A DNA stretch of 64,000 nucleotides from Cladorhizidae sp. MBARI D1340-BT2 (taxonomy: Eukaryota; Porifera; Demospongiae; Poecilosclerida; Cladorhizidae), in contig JAQNBH010000005.1 in NCBI GenBank assembly GCA_028752905.1, forward strand, positions 3,458,328-3,522,327, written 5' to 3'. The notes under the pieces were generated by a model. It saw only the letters and a list, made by a program, of their open reading frames with translations, made no database searches and was not told the DNA's origin. This document shows, in pieces, positions 35,501 to 42,397 of this stretch. The translations under genes were made by a program, and so were the position numbers. The stretch's first letter is position 1. Every line of letters begins with the position of its first letter.

Positions 35501-37064
35501 CCCAGCAGACTGTGAGTGTAAGAGTGACTTCTTACATCCACACACACCAGCAGACTGCGAGTGTAAGAGTGACTTCTTACATCCACACACCAGCAGAGAC
35601 TGTGAGTGTAAGAGTGACTTCTTACATCCACACACACCAGCAGACTGCGAGTGTAAGAGTGACTTCTTACATCCACACACCCCAGCAGCCTGCGAGTGTA
35701 AGAGTGACTTCTTACATCCACACACACCAGCAGACTGCGAGTGTAAGAGTGACTTCTTACATCCACACACCAGCAGAGACTGTGAGTGTAAGAGTGACTT
35801 CTTACATCCACACACACCAGCAGACTGCGAGTGTAAGAGTGACTTCTTACATCCACACACCAGCAGACTGCGAGTGTAAGAGTGACTTCTTACATCCACA
35901 CACACCAGCAGACTGTGAGTGTAAGAGTGACTTCTTACATCCACACACACCAGCAGACTGCGAGTGTAAGAGTGACTTCTTACATCCACACACCAGCAGA
36001 GACTGTGAGTGTAAGAGTGACTTCTTACATCCACACACCAGCAGAGACTGTGAGTGTAAGAGTGACTTCTTACATCCACACACCAGCAGACTGCGAGTGT
36101 AAGAGTGACTTCTTACATCCACACATCAGCAGACTGCGAGTGTAAGAGTGACTTCTTACATCCACACACCAGCAGACTGCGAGTGTAAGAGTGACTTCTT
36201 ACATCCACACACCAGCAGACTGTGAGTGTAAGAGTGACTTCTTACATCCACACACCAGAGTGATGGCAATATGAAATATGCACAAAACTTCTATTTTGAC
36301 AGGGTGGCGAGAAAGCAAAAGGAAATTTAACTTTAAAAAAAACACTTGTGATCACAGCTGCTATCATGAACAGTGTCTTCCTAGCCTCTGTTTCAGGAAG
36401 GCCTTCTGCCGAGGAAAGCTGCACAGGTGCCTACGCTTACCTGGAATCACTCTGGATCCCTTTGCTCTGAGAAAGGAGGCATTCTTGGATGGGTTTCTCC
36501 AGTGTGTTGTTGTAGACATAATGACGAAGCACTACATAGCTTTTGATTGCTGCCCTCAATGAACTAATACTATTCTTGAATCAAGCCATAGCTATGTCAG
36601 TGATCAATCAGTTAACAAGCAGTATTTATGGTAGTTGCCTTGGAGCATAACCACTGGCAATGACTCGCCTCCTATCTCATATGCAAGATGGCATTGGTCC
36701 AAGTGTAAAAGGAGGAAGCAATGAGTGTATATACTCATTCTGTCAACTCTGTCTAGAGCACACTGCATAATCATAATGTATATTTGGTGTTTATTCGAAT
36801 AAGTGAGGTGAATAATTTTTAACATATTCTTCCCACCCCATTCTCTCCCTCTCTCACACATACACAGGTGAGGTCTATGCCATTGGTGGATACAATGGAG
36901 TCAAGACAGTGGATGTGGTAGAGAAATATAACCCAGAGGAGGGGACTTGGAAGGAAGTGGCTCCTCTAGTGTTTGGTCGCAGTGTCCCTGGCATTGCTGT
37001 AGCCTACCTCTGGCCAGTACAGTCTACCATGAAGAGCTTCTGGGAACCAGAGTCTCAACTCTAG
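2540..37064 (+). CDS. kelch-like BTB-BACK-Kelch protein (CUL3 adaptor type), 7 exons
   Basis: Exons 2540-3281, 4068-4277, 4512-4722, 15011-15228, 17040-17243, 17934-18041 and 36868-37064 sum to 1890 nt, giving 629 residues plus TAG with every junction in phase. The BTB domain spans about residues 40-148 (LCDVELVV, FRAHRVVLAASSMYFRAMF). BACK spans about 150-300 (LPLLGQEFFAVEV across the first junction; WPRET near its end). Six kelch blades follow, e.g. VECYDPETDRW, YAIGGYSG, YAVGGSNRDDG, YAVGGYDSG, VERFDPSTNQW and YAIGGYNG. By family knowledge such proteins bind CUL3 through BTB and a substrate through the propeller. The start is the first ATG after an in-frame TAA at 2495. Blade 2 has an extra loop (DMRDAVTGVSYN) and the tail ends in WEPESQL. 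The length fits the KLHL family (about 570-640), but I cannot assign an ortholog; KLHL8 is one candidate from the TPR.xVG and YAVGG.. pattern. Confidence 0.93.
3282..4067 (+). other. kelch-like gene intron 1
   Basis: A GTGAGG donor follows 3281 and the acceptor ends at 4067 (aacaatag). Inside are a 22-bp repeat at 3485-3572 (four copies of a catgtatcagggtc-type unit, tcgtcc/tcatcc variants), a short TA run near 3798-3812 and a G-rich run at 3896-3918. An alternative acceptor 18 bp downstream (ttttttgcag) was rejected because it would delete GQEFFA, which aligns with the BACK domain. Confidence 0.8.
4896..5553. repeat. 38-bp minisatellite in kelch intron 3, about 17 copies
   Basis: The unit contains caaagctgtgtggcaatg followed by ttcaaacattgggtgtcgag. 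It is highly homogeneous. Because 38 is not a multiple of three, all three plus frames stay open through the array and give the same 38-residue cycle; this is not evidence of coding. Confidence 0.97.
5633..6075. repeat. 28-bp minisatellite in kelch intron 3, about 16 copies
   Basis: The unit is cagcacatgctcagttcatc plus agtttcta. Two copies carry ttc for atc in the same position (near 5755 and 5895), and these sit 140 bp apart, suggesting block duplication of five units. A short repeat of ttccatcatttttgg follows at about 6118-6160. Confidence 0.96.
6076..8332. other. intron 3 stretch without recognised gene
   Basis: No exon was recognised. It contains a 12-bp triplicate (acgatgggtccc, 7252-7288) and an old dispersed repeat at about 7455-7930 (listed separately). 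The ORFs here have no family resemblance. Confidence 0.5.
7455..7930. repeat. old dispersed repeat, copy A
   Basis: Shares diverged blocks in the same order with 13020-13400, e.g. tacgttcacccacaaagaaa against tacgttcatccataaaaaga, then gcttatgcaaaccaggaa against gcttatgtaaataaggaa, and further on a ctcagttcaacatgctctgg block. Class of element unknown. Confidence 0.45.
8333..8600. repeat. 134-bp tandem duplication
   Basis: Two adjacent copies (8333-8466 and 8467-8600) are almost identical (taacat against caacat is the visible change), so the duplication is recent. Confidence 0.95.
8890..10022. repeat. 18-bp minisatellite in kelch intron 3
   Basis: The unit is gtgtggctggagtgctgt with frequent a/g variants. 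Because 18 bp is a multiple of three it produces long repetitive ORFs (six-residue cycle AGVLCV or GWSAVC). Two related interruptions at 9440-9490 and 9648-9712, each with ataattatgtgcgactatag and gggcattatgagtggc, show that a block of about 210 bp was duplicated within the array. Confidence 0.95.
10310..11087. repeat. 53-bp minisatellite, about 15 copies
   Basis: The unit runs from cattccaacattgcattcca through ctgctccagctaaacttctc to ccattcctca. Two short copies lacking 11 bp (near 10560 and 10922) are each followed by the same order of ctctagc/ctccagc variants, so a block of about 362 bp has been duplicated. Confidence 0.96.
11380..12325. repeat. 40-bp minisatellite carrying a TATA-box-like motif in each unit, about 23 copies
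   Basis: The unit is tactttattattgtggtata followed by aatacacctaggcctcccac. Each unit includes TATAAATA. A distinctive block with a unit lacking the cctaggcc part and a short 'taatttattatgtataaata' unit occurs twice, about 228 bp apart (near 11495 and 11723). Confidence 0.96.
12326..13493. other. intron 3 stretch with short 27-bp repeat and dispersed repeat copy B
   Basis: A 27-bp unit (gattgcaaggagcatgaata plus tatttct) is repeated four times at 12799-12911. Dispersed repeat copy B covers about 13020-13400. No exon was recognised. Confidence 0.7.
13494..14352. repeat. 64/70-bp minisatellite, about 13 copies
   Basis: The unit begins gcaagggtgaactggctaag and contains gagtcagtctcctctctctc. 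Long (70 bp) and short (64 bp, with agggtaactgccagtag) forms alternate. A variable CpG shows as ctcgcac, cttgcac and ctcacac. Confidence 0.96.
14780..14913. repeat. fold-back inverted repeat, about 65-bp arms
   Basis: Arms 14780-14844 and 14848-14913 are reverse complements with a few mismatches and a 3-bp spacer. The centre reads gattacgttga-gtt-tcaacgtaatc and the outer ends are cctttttcattaggcgtt and aacgcctaatgaaaaagg. It is a MITE or fold-back element, only about 97 bp upstream of kelch exon 4. Confidence 0.9.
15229..17039 (+). other. kelch-like gene intron 4
   Basis: GTAAGT donor and GTAG acceptor. It contains a 73-bp tandem duplication (15291-15440), imperfect pyrimidine-rich repeats of tagtctctgcctttc at 15625-15850, a (CA)n tract at 15957-16020 and a GT/TA-rich tract just before the acceptor. 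No additional exon was recognised. Confidence 0.7.
17214..17860. repeat. about 43-bp minisatellite grown from the exon 5/intron 5 junction
   Basis: The array starts within the last 30 nt of exon 5 (tctatgctgtggggggatatgactctg, then the donor GTATGT at 17244). Units repeat ggggatatgagtctggtacg and tatgtgaaatatctagctac. Copies at about 17697, 17752 and 17812 include the upstream exonic sequence gtctctatgctgtggg. Every full unit therefore carries a copy of the donor region (CTGGTACGT, CTGGTAGGT or CTGGTATGT). Confidence 0.93.
18620..18830. repeat. about 34-bp minisatellite, 6 copies
   Basis: The unit is caggtgtgcttgtaaaagaa followed by tattcacatggtaa, with diverged end copies. Confidence 0.9.
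18957..19240. mobile_element. MITE-like element with long terminal inverted repeats
   Basis: The whole 284 bp folds on itself. The left end is aaaggtcggttcacaacac and the right end gtgttgtgaaccagcctg. The inner arms carry gtttcagacgctggatt and aatccagtgtctgaaac around a short A/T-rich loop near 19100-19112. The same end and inner sequences occur at 59194-59372 and 60682-60840. No coding capacity; superfamily not assigned. Confidence 0.85.
19240..19403. repeat. 63-bp tandem repeat, 2.6 copies
   Basis: The unit is tctatacactagtttgcatt, catgctgtgccaggctccta, ataactatatttatctggct, aag. It abuts the right end of the MITE-like element. Confidence 0.93.
20190..21457. repeat. 20-bp minisatellite, about 60 copies
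   Basis: The unit is ttgatgccagccagagaggg with variants gggttgat, ggcttgat, gaaggttgat and several 1-6 bp deletions. Minus-strand ORFs of 300-400 codons arise from it; their 20-residue cycle reflects the unit length and is not taken as coding. Confidence 0.96.
21690..23415. repeat. 41/42-bp minisatellite, about 41 copies
   Basis: The unit is ctacatgaacagctagacca followed by ggagcaagacaaagtccacc. The 42-bp form reads through as a 14-residue cycle LDQEQDKVHPLHEQ (22196-22456). Units of 41 bp and TAG in ctagactag break the frame elsewhere. Confidence 0.96.
24655..25712. repeat. 75-bp minisatellite, about 14 copies
   Basis: The unit is gttgagcatgtggaccaggc, actgtttgttgctcaatcat, acctatgcaggctgaagaga, accagcagtgatggt. 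It is open in one frame on each strand. The first three units and the next three have the same variant order, indicating a 225-bp higher-order block. Confidence 0.96.
25940..26531. repeat. 33-bp minisatellite, about 18 copies
   Basis: The unit is cagtccatgttccagtcatt followed by actctgttatgtt. One shortened pair lies at 26235-26265. All plus frames are open through it. One unit carries ttacgtt instead of ttatgtt. Confidence 0.96.
26979..36258. repeat. 9.3-kb satellite of a 43-bp unit (about 215 copies) in kelch intron 6
   Basis: The unit is gagtgacttcttacatccac followed by acaccagcagactgtgagtg and taa. Variants are mostly ctgtgag/ctgcgag, accagcag/accggcag, extra cc or ca (accccag, acacaccag) and occasional gactgtgag with an extra ga (near 35594). 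Within it a block of about 3.9 kb (near 27390-31270) reappears at about 31465-35300 with the same variant order. Short ORFs such as the SDFLHPHT and KKSLLHSQ cycles arise from the repeat and are not genes. Confidence 0.98.
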
Positions 37065-37834
37065 TTTAAAATTATCTCTTTGTCTCGTAGTATTATGCTG
37101 TTTCCATGGATGACTTTACTAGTCCCATTAACTTATTAGTCATCTGTTTTCTCTGCTTCATTCCACATCTTTATATATTATACCATCCTTTCTCTCTCTC
37201 TCTCTCTCTCTTTCATTAATTTTTAATCTCATCCTCCCACACGAATGATAATGACCTGCAAAAAGGCTGGTGGGTGGTGATTCGATTCATTATACAGCGT
37301 TTCATAGTACAGTTACGCCAGCATGAATGGTACTGTTTTTTCCTCGTTGTTCGGATCAACTTCCGATTTTACCATACATATTATATGCGACTAATGTCTT
37401 GGCCTGTACTGAATGCATTCACAAATGTAAGGATTAAAGTTATGTTTCTACTACTACTAGTGTGGAATTGACCTGGACCGCACGTTATTTGCGCATGCTC
37501 GGTACTTTTGATCAGCTGTTTGGCGGTCATTATAAATGGGAAGTTGAAAGATGCGTTCACATAGCGACGGACTCGGGGCAATTTGACGGAAATAAAGCAC
37601 TAGGCGTTTTATTGCTGGACTCTTCTTAGTAGACTAGCTGTAGGCGTTATATTCAAGAAATATTAGTGTGACGATTTAACCCTCCAGGTAGGTAGACGCT
37701 GTTGTCGAATTAATACCAAACTAGGATGATCAATCTATGCCCGCCAAAACACCGTCATGTCCAAGTATCTTAGTCAACCCTTACAGTCAATCAACCCTGC
37801 CAAAATCCTTTATTGCTCTTCTTCTAGATAAATC
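37065..37834. promoter_or_regulatory. spacer between kelch-like gene and CDC25: 3' UTR and CDC25 promoter/leader
   Basis: Contains a (TC)n tract at about 37191-37213. The interval must hold the kelch 3' end and the CDC25 promoter. An AATAAA at 37591-37596 could be the kelch polyadenylation signal, about 530 bp after its stop. A CDC25 leader intron is possible because tattgctcttcttctag precedes the start at 37835. No TATA box was identified. Confidence 0.35.
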
Positions 37835-40800
37835 ATGAGTGAATTCAGATACCTGTTCAACCAAGGTGGGCTGGAAGGCAGCAATCGTTGGAACTTTTCG
37901 GCAGAAACTCCCGAATATCAGCGGAACACTCGACTAGAACCAGATCCGATGATGATCACATCATCCAGTGGACTCGACGTTCGTTCTCCCATTTCAACCA
38001 TAAGCTCAAGGGAAAGGTAACTGTCACATATATATAGCTAGAATTTGAGTAAGCAATAGTTTGAAATGAATCCCTCCACCTTCTTCTTCCGTGTCTAGCT
38101 GTGGGGAGGTATCCACTCCTCGTCGCAAGTTGTCTATGAGTGGGGCAAGTCCTCGATACTGGAACATGGACTCAGGTCTGATCTCTGGCTATATCTCTAA
38201 ATGTTACAATGGATGAATCCCCCCCTCCTCCCCTTTCCTCTCTCTATGTCAGGCTTTCAAGGCAGCAACTCCAGTCCCTCATTAGCGACATCTTTCTCTG
38301 GTTCGTTAGGAGGGTTCATATACTCAACAGTTCAGCAGGACTGGCACTCCAAGCCTCCTCCCACTACCAGTAATACTGGGTCTTCCACCAGCAGTGTTAG
38401 GTGTGTGTGCATGCTTATGTGAGTTGGGTCAATGTATTGTATTTGCTTGGATCGAATTCCTGTATCGTACTTGCAATGGGTTTCAGCTTACCACTTATAC
38501 ATCTTGTAGTAGTCCTTGTGGTCCATGGATTAGCATACTAATCTCACCAAACTAAATCACTCTAGCAACAATCTTCATCTAAGAGGGAAGCCAACACACA
38601 AGCCAAATTAGCCATTAGCAGCCAACCAACTGGCAACTTCTACAAGTGCATGTCAAAACATAATGTGTTGACCTTGAATAGGTCTCAGTACCCACTTCCT
38701 TGTATTATTAGTTGTTTTCCTCAGTGGTAATGTTGCAGGACTAACATTGATTAATTTCTATGCAGATTACCCATGGGTGAAATCCAGAATATTCCCAAAG
38801 AATGTCAGCAAACTATACTGGCCAAAAAGATCATGAAGACTTCCCAAACAATGGCCTCTATGGGCGAGGTAGCAGTTATTGTATTGCATATACCTGCAAC
38901 TTGACATAGCCCACTAGTGTAGGAACATGAATAATCTCGTGTTATTACACACAGGAGAACACTGAACAGAAGTCACACCTCTTCTCCACCTCTCAGCGAC
39001 CTTCTTCCCTCCCAGCACTCACATGCCATCAAGATCACAACAGAAGTGCAGCCATTTGCTTGAGGCACATCAACTCTCCACTGGTGTGTAGTGTTTGATA
39101 TGTTGCATGTGATAAGTGATGGTAACGACCATGTGCTAAAAGTGATCTAAAATATCAAGGACCGTATGTCGTTGGTGTCGTACACTGGGTCAGAAAGCCA
39201 GCGACATTCCAGTGTGTCGAGCAGTGACGGCTACCACTCCGAGGTCTTTGAGGATGAGTCAATGGGAGCACCCCCTTTGTCGGACAACCTAACCACGCTG
39301 ATTAACGGTCCTTTTGACATGACCAACAAATTCACAAATGTGGTGAGAGTGTTTTAGAGAGGAGAGGTTGATGCAGTTGTTGAGATTCCAATGGTGTTGT
39401 GTTGGTGTGGTAGGATGCCATATGCCCAACACCATTAAGGCCATTTGCTCACTTCAACTTCAAAAGATTACAGAATGCAGAAGCTGGAACACCCAGAGAG
39501 CAAAGAAAGGTATTGGCTATGTTGCTATTGTTGTGATCATTCCCTTACCCCCCCCCCCCCCTCCCCTTTAATATTTTTACTATTTTAGCGGAGCAGTCCT
39601 GACCCCAATCCCGAAAGCAGCAAGCGTACCAAGAAGCGACCTCCTCTGCCATTCACCTCAAATTCTCTAGACTCGCCCCCCACCCCCAAATTGTCAATCA
39701 TGCAAGGTGTCCCTCTGCTGCGCTCCCAGTCTGTCTACATGCCAGTGATGGAGAAAAGCCCCACGAGCTTATCTCCAGCTTCCGTGGGCAACGATGAAAT
39801 TGGAGACTTCTCAAAGGTGGTGACAACACGGGTGGGAGTGAAAATGTGGTCCTGTGCTGTCTGCCAGGATCAATTTGTGTTCAAAGTTTTTAACCTAGCA
39901 CTGGCCATTATTAGGTGGGCAACATTTATAGCTGATCCTGGGATTGTCCATGTCATTATTGGACATAATTATGTGAAGACATGTTTGCATGTATTCTTGC
40001 TGTTGATTCTTCTCTCCCTGTGCTTGCTTGAAACTTAGCCTTTTGCCCTGCCTCTTGTGAGGGGAACATGTGGAGAATTGAAGTGCATATCTCCAGATAC
40101 AGTGAGCAAAGACTTCACTATGGGTCAGCCATTCAGTTGTGCACTCTATGTTGCCAGGTCTCCGATCTGCTTGAAGGGAAGTTTGAGGATGTGATAGCCA
40201 AGTACACACTCATCGACTGTCGCTTCCCATACGAGTATGATGGAGGGCACATCAGGGGAGCCAAGAACATCTGGATGCAAGATGACTTGATGGATGCCTT
40301 CTTCCCGAGTCCTCTCAAGTACCCAGAGGAAGACGGAAATAAACGGGAAATCATCGTCTTCCATTGCGAGTTCTCATCCAAGCGAGCCCCAAAAATGTAC
40401 CTAAAAGATTACGTGTGTTAGGAAATGACATTGGCAGTAATAATAACATTCTGAATATTGTCATCTCATTTAAGGAATCGTTTTCTCCGTGAAAAAGATC
40501 GGAAACGGAATGGAATGGCGTTTCCTAAGCTATACTACCCTGAACTTTACCTCGTGGAGGGAGGCTACAAGGCCTTCTTTGAGCATCACTCGGTGATTAT
40601 TTATTCATTGTGTACTGTAGAGCACGGCAGCTATTTCCATACATATTACACTCATGGTGGTGTGGTTGTCTATTTGTAGAGTATGTGTGAGCCTCAAGGC
40701 TATTGTTGTATGGTGGACGAGAACTACAGAGAAGAACTCAAGGACTGTAAGAAGCGCTCCAAATCCTGGACAGGAGAGCACCACCAGAAGTCCATGACAA

Positions 40801-40853
40801 GCAGAACCAGATGCAAAGGGGGGAGACGCCTCCCAGGACGTGACCAGCAATAA
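37835..40853 (+). CDS. CDC25: CDC25-type dual-specificity phosphatase (M-phase inducer), 12 exons
   Basis: Exons 37835-38016, 38099-38175, 38253-38400, 38766-38868, 38955-39083, 39160-39342, 39414-39509, 39589-39816, 40039-40101, 40158-40396, 40475-40592 and 40680-40853 total 1740 nt, 579 residues, all in phase. CDC25 removes inhibitory phosphates from CDK Thr/Tyr to drive mitotic entry. The rhodanese-fold catalytic domain includes [25 protein letters not shown], the CX5R loop HCEFSSKR (Cys about 473), [16 protein letters not shown] and CEPQGY. The N-terminal half has the family-type [11 protein letters not shown]...LINGPF segment and a basic PRRKLSMS site (exon 2) that resembles a checkpoint-kinase/14-3-3 site. 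Exon 9 (63 nt, PFALP...CISPDT) restores a conserved piece of the domain. Exon 10 ends AT|GTACCT so that M and NRFLREKDR join. Introns are 56-365 bp, most under 90. The exon 2 donor (GTCTGA) and exon 6 acceptor are weak. Confidence 0.94.
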
Positions 40854-41006
40854 TATTATTTATTGGGTAATGTTTTGTAGATGATGCCACCATTAGATCA
40901 CCTGAGCTTTTTCCCCCCCCCCCCCCCCCTCCCCCCTTTCTTTTCAATGCTATGTGTACTCTCTTTGTATTGACAACCAATTACACATTGCCTTTTATTA
41001 CCAACA

Positions 41007-42397
41007 GCGTTTTACTACTTGATTACTGAAGTGGGTAACATAACATGATTACTACTTGATTGCTGAAGTGAGTAACATAACATGATTACTACTTGATTAC
41101 TGAAGTGGGTAACAACATGATTACTACTTGATTACTGAAGTGGGTAACATAACATGATTACTACTTGATTGCTGAAGTGGGTAACAACATGATTACTACT
41201 TGATTACTGAAGTGGGTAACATAACATGATTACTACTTGATTGCTGAAGTGGGTAACAACATGATTACTACTTGATTACTGAAGTGGGTAACAACATGAT
41301 TACTACTTGATTGCTGAAGTGGGTAACAACATGATTACTACTTGATTACTGAAGTGGGTAACACAACATGATTACTACTTGATTACTGAAGTGGGTAACA
41401 TAACATGATTACTACTTGATTACTGAAGTGGGTAACATAACATGATTACTACTTGATTGCTGAAAGTGGGTAACAACATGATTACTACTTGATTACTGGA
41501 GTGGGTAACATAACATGATTACTAACTACTTGATTGCTGAAGTGGGTAACATAACATGATTACTACAATCAAGTAGTAATCATCTTGTTACCCACTTCAG
41601 TAATCAAGTAGTAATCATATTATGTTACCCACTTCAGTAATCAAGTAGTAATCATGTTATGTTACCCACTTCAGTTGCTGAAAGTGGGTAACAACATGAT
41701 TACTGGAGTGGGTAACAACATGATTACTACTTGATTACTGAAGTGGGTAACAACATGATTACTACTTGATTGCTGAAAGTGGGTAACAACATGATTACTA
41801 CTTGATTGCTGAAAGTGGGTAACAACATGATTACTACTTGATTGCTGAAGTGGGTAACAACATGATTACTACTTGATTGCTGAAGTGGGTAGCAACATGA
41901 TTACTACTTGATTGCTGAAGTGGGTAACATAACATGATTACTACTTGATTGCTGAAAGTGGGTAACAACATGATTACTACTTGATTGCTGAAGTGGGTAG
42001 CAACATGATTACTACTTGATTACTGAAGTGGGTAACATAACATGATTACTACTTGATTGCTGAAAGTGGGTAACAACATGATTACTACTTGATTACTGGA
42101 GTGGGTAACAACATGATTACTGAAGTGGGTAACATAACATGATTACTGCTTGATTGCTGAAAGTGGTAATAACATGATTACTACTGATTACTGAAGTGGG
42201 TAACAACATGATTACTACTTGATTACTGAAGTGGGTAAATAACATGATTACTACTTGATTACTGAAGTGGGTAACAACATGATTACTACTTGATTACTGA
42301 AGTGGGTAACATAACATGATTACTACTTGATTGCTGAAGTGGGTAACAACATGATTACTATATATTTGATTATTGAAGTGGGTAACATAACATAACA
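41007..42397. repeat. 34-37-bp minisatellite with an internal inverted segment, about 39 copies
   Basis: The unit is tgattactacttgattactg followed by aagtgggtaacataaca or aagtgggtaacaaca. Three units at 41566-41674 are in the opposite orientation (aatcaagtagtaatcat, ttacccacttcag). It begins about 150 bp after the CDC25 stop, so it may enter the 3' UTR. Confidence 0.96.

Larger units (their letters stand above)
18042..36867 (+). other. kelch-like gene intron 6, 18.8 kb
   Basis: The donor is GAG|GTACGT at 18041/18042 and the acceptor cacatacacag ends at 36867. More than 14 kb of it is tandem repeat (separate entries). Non-repeat stretches at 18042-18620, 19403-20190, 23416-24655, 26531-26978 and 36259-36867 contain no recognised exon. 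A 21-bp C run lies at 19622-19642. Confidence 0.88.

Noticed and set aside
26979..36258. CRISPR-like array of regular repeats
   Set aside because: Units are contiguous 43-bp tandem copies without unique spacers, in an intron of an animal gene.
39343..39588. Single intron between CDC25 exons 6 and 8
   Set aside because: An in-phase 96-nt exon (39414-39509) with AG and GT borders encodes a family-like KRLQ...TP segment, so two short introns were modelled.
40397..40421. CDC25 exon 10 extending to YLKDYVC and the stop at 40421
   Set aside because: Splicing at AT|GTACCT joins M directly to NRFLREKDR, as in the family; read-through would lose the end of the catalytic domain.
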